From the NCBI GenBank assembly GCA_021827225.1, contig JAKAXG010000221.1:1-7089 (forward strand): DNA of 7,089 bases, read 5' to 3'. The first letter of the stretch is position 1; the number at the start of each line of letters is the position of its first letter. The notes beneath the pieces were generated by a model. It was not told the DNA's origin and made no database searches. It saw only the letters and a program-made list of their open reading frames with translations. A program made the position numbers and the translations under genes. Source of the DNA: Actinomycetes bacterium. GTDB lineage: Bacteria; Actinomycetota; Acidimicrobiia; Acidimicrobiales; Palsa-688. This document shows, one piece after another, positions 1 through 5,361 of the stretch.

Positions 1-265
1 TGCCGTCGGGCATCTGGCGATCAACGGTGTTGGGAGCGCACCGGGTGGGGTCCGACGCGGCGGACCCGGCGAAGGCCGCCCCGAAGGCGAACACCCCACC
101 GTCACCGCCCAGCAGCCTGTACCCGCCGGCAGTGGCGGTCGACGCCGCGACCGGGCCGCCGCCTCCCCACGCCACAACACCGCCCACCATCAGGACCGTG
201 GCCGCCAGCGCCACCACCCCGGACCACCGGCCGGCCCTTCCCGCCGGCGAGGAGAACTGGTGCAT
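1..265 (-). CDS. Secreted DGGVFAFG-repeat protein, N-terminal part (runs off left edge)
   Basis: The minus strand reads open from an ATG at 265-263 to the left edge, giving 88 codons without a stop. The start is set by GGGAGG (complement of 271-276), with 5 nt between GGAGG and the ATG. Residues 1-14 are basic (R10, R13). Residues 15-33 form a hydrophobic stretch (SGVVALAATVLMVGGVVAW). An A-T-A motif at 44-46 could be a signal peptidase cleavage site. The mature part begins with G48-Y-R-L-L-G-G-D-G-G-V-F-A-F-G62, then AAFAGS to residue 68. This matches the repeat usually seen as GYWLVxxDGGVFxFGxAxFxGS, which occurs in tandem in secreted actinobacterial proteins and is thought to form beta-propeller-like folds. 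The following SDPTRCAPNTVDRQMPDG carries one Cys (C76). I infer an exported protein with more repeats beyond the edge; its function is unknown. It is divergent from the MMPL gene. Confidence 0.8.
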   Translation of the reverse strand, partial: MHQFSSPAGRAGRWSGVVALAATVLMVGGVVAWGGGGPVAASTATAGGYRLLGGDGGVFAFGAAFAGSAASDPTRCAPNTVDRQMPDG

Positions 266-270
266 CCCGA

Positions 271-276
271 CCTCCC
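271..276 (-). promoter_or_regulatory. Shine-Dalgarno site of the divergent secreted-protein gene
   Basis: The complement reads GGGAGG, followed by TCGGG and the ATG. It is the best ribosome binding site on either strand in this part of the window. It fixes the start of the leftward gene and supports that reading over other frames covering the same bases. Confidence 0.75.
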
Positions 277-420
277 GTAGCGTTTCCCGCCGAGAAGCCT
301 CCGCCGGTCGGGGACCTGCCACCAGAGGCGAACGGCCGGTGAAGAGATGGCATAACGGGGAACGGTGTCGCCAAACCTGGCCCGCCCGCGCCAGAGTGGT
401 GACGGTTCGCCGCCGCCTCA

Positions 421-429
421 GGAAAGAAG
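421..429 (+). promoter_or_regulatory. Ribosome binding site of the MMPL gene
   Basis: The purine run GGAAAGAAG ends 8 nt before the ATG at 438. It is the only purine-rich stretch near an in-frame start in this region. It supports 438 over the in-frame start codons further upstream, which would overlap the divergent gene. Confidence 0.55.
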
Positions 430-437
430 CCCCGACG

Positions 438-2699
438 ATGCCGGATCTGGAATACCGCCCGTTACCCGAGAGTGCGCCCCGGACCCGGCGCCGGATATCG
501 GGGGGAGCCCTGCTGATCGGGGCCCTGGGGGTTGCCTGGCTGCTGTTCGGGCTGGCGGGCGGGCAGTTCCAGGGCAAGCTGAGCTCCGTCCAGAAGAACG
601 ACAACGCCTCCTACCTGCCGAAATCCGCCGAGTCCACCAAGGTCGACAGCGAGGCGGCCGGGTTCCAGCCGGTGCAGACCGTCCCCGGTTTCGTCGTGTA
701 CCAGCGCAGCGGAGGCCTCACCGGGGCGGACCGGGCCAAGATCGGGGAGGACGCCGCCGCCTTCCGGACCATCGGCGGCGTGGCGGGCGACCAGGTCGGT
801 GCCCCCGTGTACTCCTCCGACGGGACCACCGCCAGCGTGGCGGTGCCGCTGGTGGCCAAGAACGGGACCGCCAGCGTGCAGGGCAACACGCTGGTCGACG
901 TCGAGAAGCAGGTGCTCCGGGTGGCCAGGGAAGGGGCCCCGCCCGGCCTCGTGGTGCACAGCGCCGGGCCCGGGGGCCTGCTGGTGGCCCTCATCGACTC
1001 CTTCAAGGGGATCGACGGAGCGCTGCTGCTGGCCGCCGGGCTGGTGGTGATTCTCATCCTCCTGATCGTGTACCGCAGCCCGGTGCTCTGGTTCTTCCCG
1101 CTGTTCAGCTCGGTCCTGGCTCTCGGGGCGGCCTCCCTCGTGATATACGAATTGGCCAGGCACGGCATCCTCACCCTGACCGGCCAGAGCCAGGGGATCC
1201 TCTCGGTACTGGTGCTGGGGGCCGGAACCGACTACGCGCTGCTCCTCACCAGCCGCTACAGGGAGGAGTTGCACAACTACGAGAGCCGGCTGCAGGCCAT
1301 GACCAGGGCATGGAAGCGGGCGTCGACGGCCATCGTCGCCTCGGCCAGCACCGTCATCCTCGGCCTGCTGTGCCTCATGTTCGGCGAGTTGAACTCGGAC
1401 CGGAGCCTCGGTCCGGTGTGCGCCATCGGCATCGCCTGCACCGTCGGGGTGATGCTCTCGTTCCTGCCGCTCTCCCTGACAGTGGCCCCCAGGGCAGTGT
1501 TCTGGCCCCGCGTGCCCAGAGCCGACCACGAGGGAGACCCCGTGACGCACGGCCCGTGGAGCCGCTTCGCCCGCTGGCTGGCCGGCCGGGACCGGGTGGC
1601 GTGGGTCGCCACCACGATCGCCCTGCTCGTGTGCGCCGGCTGGGTGGTGACCCTGAGGACGGGTGGGCTGTCCTCAGCGGACAGCTTCACCAACCGGCCC
1701 GACGCGGTCGTGGGCCAGCAGATCTACGACGCCCACTTCCCGGTGGGGACCGGTTCACCGGCGCAGATCACCGCATCCACCCCGTCGATACCAGCGGTGA
1801 TCGCCGCGGTGTCCCGGGTGCCGGGCGTGGCGACCGGCCCCGGGGCGGTCTGCGTGGCCCCCGACTACTCCAAGCTGGCCCGCCTGGCACCGGCCGGCGG
1901 GACGACCGGGACCCGGCCGGCGGGCTGCCCGCCTCCGGCGTTCTCCGTGGCTCCGCACGCGGGCAGGCTGCTGGTCAATGCCACGCTCACCTCCAGCTAC
2001 GACTCCCCCGCCGCCTACGCGACGGTGCAGAGGATCCGAGCCGCGGTCCACGCCATACCCGGCGCCCGCGCCCTGGTCGGCGGGGCGGCCGCCATCAACT
2101 ACGACACCCAGCAGGCCAGCCGCCACGACCGCAACCTCATCATCCCGATCGTGCTGGCCGTGATCCTGGTCATCCTCATCCTCCTGCTACGGGCCCTCGT
2201 GGCACCGGTGCTGCTCATAGCCACCGTCGTCCTGTCCTTCACCGCCACGCTCGGGGTGTCGGCGGTGGTGTTCAACCACCTGTTCGGCTTCGCCAACGCC
2301 GACCCGGCGTTCCCGCTGTTCGCGTTCGTCTTCCTCGTCGCCCTCGGGGTGGACTACAACATCTTCCTGATGACCAGGGTGAGGGAGGAGACCCTCACCT
2401 TCGGGACCCGTCCCGGTGTGCTGCGGGGCCTGGCCGTGACCGGCGGGGTGATCACCTCGGCGGGGGTGGTACTCGCCGCCACCTTCGCCGTGCTCGGGGT
2501 GCTTCCGCTCGTGTTCCTCAGCGAGGTCGGCTTCACCGTGGCCTTCGGCGTGCTCCTAGACACCGTCGTGGTGCGTTCGGTGCTGGTCCCCGCTCTGGCC
2601 CACGACCTCGGTCCCCTGATCTGGTGGCCCTCCCGCCTGAGCAGGACGCCGGAGCCGGCCGGGCGGGCCGCGGGTGGGGGGACGGCCCTCGAACCGTAG
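438..2699 (+). CDS. MMPL (RND superfamily) membrane transporter
   Basis: A 753-aa proton-driven transporter of the MMPL family, whose members move lipids or other hydrophobic compounds out of the cytoplasmic membrane. The substrate here is unknown. The protein shows the duplicated RND plan. TM1 lies at about 22-42, followed by an outer domain to about 190. A helix bundle spans about 193-350, with a cytoplasmic loop to 385. TM7 lies at about 386-406, followed by a second outer domain to about 565 and a last helix bundle at 566-725. Both halves keep the Asp-Tyr pair of the proton relay, in GAGTDYALL (D265, Y266) and GVDYNIFLM (D639, Y640), equivalent to D256/Y257 and D645/Y646 of MmpL3. The short C-terminus (about 28 aa) lacks the long cytoplasmic tail of mycobacterial MmpL3. 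C472 and C497 in the second outer domain could form a disulphide. The ATG at 438 is preferred because it follows a purine-rich site and places TM1 sensibly. The reading frame stays open upstream to 27 only as a GC-rich shadow. Residue 9 is a rare TTA codon. cydA follows after 62 nt. Confidence 0.9.
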   Translation: MPDLEYRPLPESAPRTRRRISGGALLIGALGVAWLLFGLAGGQFQGKLSSVQKNDNASYLPKSAESTKVDSEAAGFQPVQTVPGFVVYQRSGGLTGADRAKIGEDAAAFRTIGGVAGDQVGAPVYSSDGTTASVAVPLVAKNGTASVQGNTLVDVEKQVLRVAREGAPPGLVVHSAGPGGLLVALIDSFKGIDGALLLAAGLVVILILLIVYRSPVLWFFPLFSSVLALGAASLVIYELARHGILTLTGQSQGILSVLVLGAGTDYALLLTSRYREELHNYESRLQAMTRAWKRASTAIVASASTVILGLLCLMFGELNSDRSLGPVCAIGIACTVGVMLSFLPLSLTVAPRAVFWPRVPRADHEGDPVTHGPWSRFARWLAGRDRVAWVATTIALLVCAGWVVTLRTGGLSSADSFTNRPDAVVGQQIYDAHFPVGTGSPAQITASTPSIPAVIAAVSRVPGVATGPGAVCVAPDYSKLARLAPAGGTTGTRPAGCPPPAFSVAPHAGRLLVNATLTSSYDSPAAYATVQRIRAAVHAIPGARALVGGAAAINYDTQQASRHDRNLIIPIVLAVILVILILLLRALVAPVLLIATVVLSFTATLGVSAVVFNHLFGFANADPAFPLFAFVFLVALGVDYNIFLMTRVREETLTFGTRPGVLRGLAVTGGVITSAGVVLAATFAVLGVLPLVFLSEVGFTVAFGVLLDTVVVRSVLVPALAHDLGPLIWWPSRLSRTPEPAGRAAGGGTALEP

Positions 2700-2761
2700 C
2701 GCCGAAGCGAGGGACCAAATCCTCTTAGGCCCGCCGGCCCGCCGGCCCGAGACTGTTGCGC
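2700..2761 (+). other. MMPL-cydA spacer without an obvious terminator
   Basis: These 62 bases hold an AT-richer stretch (ACCAAATCCTCTTAGG, 2714-2729) followed by a GGCCCGCC tandem repeat. No stem followed by a T-run is visible, so read-through from the MMPL gene into cydA is plausible. A separate weak cydA promoter in the AT-richer stretch cannot be excluded. No strong Shine-Dalgarno precedes cydA; only GAG at 2749-2751 is near. Confidence 0.4.
2728..2749 (+). repeat. Short tandem repeat of GGCCCGCC
   Basis: An 8-bp unit GGCCCGCC is present twice in full (2728-2735, 2736-2743), followed by a partial third copy GGCCCG (2744-2749). It ends 12 bases before the cydA ATG. Each GGCC-CGCC-GGCC can also fold as a small GC hairpin. 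It may be simple slippage in GC-rich DNA or may influence cydA translation. Confidence 0.6.
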
Positions 2762-4204
2762 ATGGCCCCGGACACCCTGGCGCGGTGGCAGTTCGCCTCG
2801 ACCACCATCTACCACTTCCTCATCGTCCCGGTGTCCATCGGCCTGGCACTGCTGGTGGCGGGAATGCAGAGCGCGGCGTACGTCCGGCGGGGCACGGAGT
2901 CGGGGGCGGCGTGGGACCGGGCCAGCCGCTTCTGGGGCCGGCTGCTGGTGATCTCGTTCGCCATCGGCGTGGTGACGGGAATCGTGCAGGAGTTCCAGTT
3001 CGGAATGAACTGGTCGGCCTACTCCCGTTTCGTGGGTGACGTCTTCGGGGCGCCGCTGGCCATGGAGGGGTTGATCGCCTTCTTCCTCGAGTCCACCTTC
3101 CTCGGCCTGTGGGTCTTCGGCCGGGACCTGCTCACCCCCCGCCTCCACCTGGCGGCCATATGGCTGGCGGCGATCGGCACGGTGATCAGCGCCTACTTCA
3201 TCCTGGCCGCCAACAGCTTCATGCAGCACCCGGTGGGCTTCGTGTTGAACCCGGTGACCCACACCGCCCGCCTCACCGACATCTGGGCCGTCCTGTTCCA
3301 GAAGGCGCAGCTGATCACCTTCACCCACACGCTCATGGCCGCGCTGCTCACCGGCGGCGCCATGCTGCTGTCCGTCAGCGCCTGGCACCTGGCGCGGGGC
3401 GGACGCGGCACCGACCCGATCCACACGGGAGTCGCCAAGATGGCGATCGCCGTGGTGCTGCTGGGGACGGCCGGGGCATCGATCTCGGGCCACATCCAGG
3501 GGCAGGTCATGACCGACCAGCAGCCCATGAAGATGGCCGCGGCGGAGGCGCTCTGGAACACCAGGTCCCATGCCCCGTTCTCCCTGTTCGCGGTCGGCGA
3601 CGTGTCCCACGGCCGCAACAAGGTCGACATCGCCATCCCCGACGGGCTCTCCATCCTCGCCACCAACCACCCGGGCGGCACGGTGCAGGGCATCAACGAG
3701 GTGCAGGCCGGGGAGGTCGCCACGTACGGCCCCGGCAACTACGTGCCGATAGTCGGTGTGACCTACTGGGCGTTCCGGCTGATGATCGGCTTCGGCGTGC
3801 TGGCCGGGCTGATCGCCTTCCTGGTGCTCATCCAGTGGTGGCGGGGCCGGATGGCGGACAGCCGGTGGCTCATGAGGGTCGCCACCTGGACGGTCGTTCT
3901 CCCGCTGCTCGCCAACACCGCCGGGTGGATGTTCACCGAGATGGGCCGCCAGCCGTGGCTGGTGTACGGCCTGTTGAAGACCGCGGCGGGGGTCAGCACC
4001 AACGTGTCCAACACCACCGTGGCCATCACCCTGATCGGCTTCTCCGCCCTGTACGGGGTGCTCGGCTTCATCGCCGCCCGCCTGTTCATCCGCACCGCCC
4101 GCCGGGGGCCGGACGCGGTCATGGCCGAAGGCGACGGCTACGGCGATCCCACCGGCGGAGCCTCCACTGCGGGATCCGACGGGGTCCTGGTCCTCGCCCC
4201 ATGA
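2762..4204 (+). CDS. cydA: Cytochrome bd quinol oxidase subunit I
   Basis: A 480-aa membrane subunit that oxidises quinol and carries haems b558, b595 and d, reducing oxygen to water as part of a high-affinity terminal oxidase. The N-terminus MAPDTLARWQFASTTIYHF is typical. By alignment from memory with the E. coli protein, H18 matches the H19 ligand, H188 (FTHT) matches H186, and M341 (FRLMIG) matches M393. E102 and E110 in the MEGLIAFFLES segment match E99 and E107. E393 in TEMGRQPW matches E445. K257 and E262 in QQPMKMAAAEALW match the quinol-site K252 and E257. The Q-loop (about 250-332) is short, without the long insertion of the E. coli type, which fits the length of 480 aa against 522. 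A short glycine-rich hydrophilic tail follows the last helix (about 446-480). ATG 2762 is chosen over TTG 2756, which adds only two residues and has no better ribosome site. cydB starts 49 nt downstream. Confidence 0.97.
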   Translation: MAPDTLARWQFASTTIYHFLIVPVSIGLALLVAGMQSAAYVRRGTESGAAWDRASRFWGRLLVISFAIGVVTGIVQEFQFGMNWSAYSRFVGDVFGAPLAMEGLIAFFLESTFLGLWVFGRDLLTPRLHLAAIWLAAIGTVISAYFILAANSFMQHPVGFVLNPVTHTARLTDIWAVLFQKAQLITFTHTLMAALLTGGAMLLSVSAWHLARGGRGTDPIHTGVAKMAIAVVLLGTAGASISGHIQGQVMTDQQPMKMAAAEALWNTRSHAPFSLFAVGDVSHGRNKVDIAIPDGLSILATNHPGGTVQGINEVQAGEVATYGPGNYVPIVGVTYWAFRLMIGFGVLAGLIAFLVLIQWWRGRMADSRWLMRVATWTVVLPLLANTAGWMFTEMGRQPWLVYGLLKTAAGVSTNVSNTTVAITLIGFSALYGVLGFIAARLFIRTARRGPDAVMAEGDGYGDPTGGASTAGSDGVLVLAP

Positions 4205-4239
4205 ACTGCCCGGCGGCCGCCCATCGCCCCGGAGCGACC

Positions 4240-4245
4240 GGGAGG
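4240..4245 (+). promoter_or_regulatory. Shine-Dalgarno site deciding the cydB start
   Basis: GGGAGG lies 8 nt before GTG 4254, good spacing for that start. The alternative GTG at 4245 shares its first base with the end of this motif and would have to use the weaker GGAG at 4231-4234. This favours 4254. Confidence 0.65.
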
Positions 4246-4253
4246 TGGCCCTA

Positions 4254-5360
4254 GTGTTGTCAGATTTCTGGTTCGGAGTGATCACGGTCCTGTGGGCCGG
4301 CTTCTTCCTGCTGGAGGGTTTCGACTTCGGGGTCGGCATGCTGCTGCCGGTACTCGCTCCGGGCGAGGGCGACCGGACCCGGGCCATCCGCACCATCGGC
4401 CCCACCTGGGATGGCAACGAGGTGTGGCTGATCGTCGCCGGGGGCGCCACCTTCGCGGCGTTCCCCTCCTGGTACGCCGAGCTGTTCTCGGGCCTGTACC
4501 TGCCTCTCGCCGCGGTCCTGGTGGGGCTGATCATCCGCGGCATCTCCATCGAGTACCGGGGGAAGGTGGCCACTGCCGCCGGCCGGGCGTGGTGTGACCG
4601 CGGCATGGTCGTGGGCAGCCTGCTGCCCGCGCTGCTGCTCGGGGTCGCCTTCGCCAATCTGATCCGGGGACTGGAGCTGAACGCCTCCCACCAGGTGGTC
4701 GGCGACCTGCTGGACCTGGTCACCCCCTTCGCCCTGCTCGGGGGGATCACGACCCTCGGGCTGTTCGCCTATCACGGCAGCGTGTTCGTCGCCCTGCGGG
4801 CCGGCGACGGGCTGGGCGAGCGGGCCCGCCGCACCGCCGGGGCGCTCAGCCTCCCGGTGGCGGCGGTCACGGCCGGCTTCCTGGGCTGGAGCTTCGCCGT
4901 GCGCCACACCCCGCTCAGCGCCTCGGTCTCTCTGCTACTGGTGGTCGCCTTCGCCGTCTCCGCTCTGGCCAACCGGGCGGGTCGGCGGCGGGCCGCCTTC
5001 GGGGCCAGCGCGCTGGTCACGCTCGGAGCGCCGGTGTTCGTGATGTCGTCGATCTGGCCGTACGTGATCCCCGCCCACAACGTGGCGGCCTGGTCGCTCT
5101 CCATCGACCAGGCCAGCTCCAGCCACTACACGCTGGTGGTGATGACCGTCGTGGCCGCCATCTTCACCCCGGTGGTCCTCGCCTACCAGTCGTGGTCCTA
5201 CTGGGTGTTCCGGGCCCGGATCGGTGGCCCGGCTCCCACTCCCCACCTGCCCCGCCCGGAGCCCGGCCGCTCCGCCAACGACGCCTACCGGGTCCCGCCT
5301 CCGGCGGGCACCCAGCCGGGTTCCCGGCCTCCGGCAGGCCCCGCCGGGAAACGGTCCTGA
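4254..5360 (+). CDS. cydB: Cytochrome bd quinol oxidase subunit II
   Basis: A 368-aa polytopic membrane protein that pairs with CydA to form the bd oxidase. The N-terminus MLSDFWFGVITVLWAGFFLL leads into EGFDFGVGML (21-30), the family signature. TWDGNEVWLI (51-60) and the IRGISIEYR segment (94-102) are also conserved family blocks. Several hydrophobic helices follow, the last about 293-319. The final roughly 48 residues are proline-, glycine- and arginine-rich and probably lie in the cytoplasm. GTG 4254 is preferred for its ribosome site; GTG 4245 would add three residues and TTG 4257 would remove one. No small cydX-like reading frame is visible between cydA and cydB or between cydB and cydD. 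The stop codon is separated from the cydD GTG by one base, so translational coupling is likely. Confidence 0.96.
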   Translation: MLSDFWFGVITVLWAGFFLLEGFDFGVGMLLPVLAPGEGDRTRAIRTIGPTWDGNEVWLIVAGGATFAAFPSWYAELFSGLYLPLAAVLVGLIIRGISIEYRGKVATAAGRAWCDRGMVVGSLLPALLLGVAFANLIRGLELNASHQVVGDLLDLVTPFALLGGITTLGLFAYHGSVFVALRAGDGLGERARRTAGALSLPVAAVTAGFLGWSFAVRHTPLSASVSLLLVVAFAVSALANRAGRRRAAFGASALVTLGAPVFVMSSIWPYVIPAHNVAAWSLSIDQASSSHYTLVVMTVVAAIFTPVVLAYQSWSYWVFRARIGGPAPTPHLPRPEPGRSANDAYRVPPPAGTQPGSRPPAGPAGKRS

Positions 5361-5361
5361 A

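Larger units (their letters stand above)
266..437. promoter_or_regulatory. Divergent intergenic region, presumed bidirectional promoter
   Basis: These 172 bases separate the ATG of the leftward secreted protein from the ATG of the rightward MMPL gene, so promoters for both should lie here. The least GC-rich part is around 341-377 and includes GGCATAACGGGG (349-360). CATAAC (351-356) could be a degenerate -10 element, but no good TTGACA-like -35 is found at the right distance on either strand. GGCGAAC at 327-333, GGGGAAC at 357-363 (30 bp later) and the inverted copy GTTCGCC at 405-411 could be operator half-sites, though words this short are expected by chance. I see no Rex-type TTGTGA/TCACAA palindrome. 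Confidence 0.45.

Noticed and set aside
102..374. Minus-strand 90-residue frame over the divergent region
   Set aside because: It is glycine/arginine-rich in composition and overlaps the better supported minus-strand gene in another frame, which has a signal peptide, a recognised repeat and a Shine-Dalgarno sequence.
27..437. In-frame N-terminal extension of the MMPL protein by 137 residues
   Set aside because: It overlaps the divergent secreted-protein gene, is low-complexity Pro/Ala/Thr-rich, would put a long non-membrane segment before TM1, and a purine-rich site directly precedes ATG 438.
266..437. Rex or Fnr-type operator controlling the cyd cluster
   Set aside because: No TTGTGA/TCACAA or TTGAT/ATCAA palindrome could be found here or in the spacer before cydA.
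365..2728. 787-residue plus-strand frame across the MMPL gene
   Set aside because: It is an Arg/Pro/Gly-rich translation typical of a shifted frame in GC-rich DNA, with no membrane segments or motifs, and it fully overlaps a clear MMPL gene.
2728..2749. Rho-independent terminator after the MMPL gene
   Set aside because: The GC repeats can pair but no T-run follows, and the sequence reads directly into the cydA start.
2354..4750. 798-residue antisense frame across the MMPL end, cydA and cydB
   Set aside because: Long antisense open frames are expected at this GC content. The translation is His/Gly/Arg-rich without domains, while the plus strand encodes well-conserved proteins.
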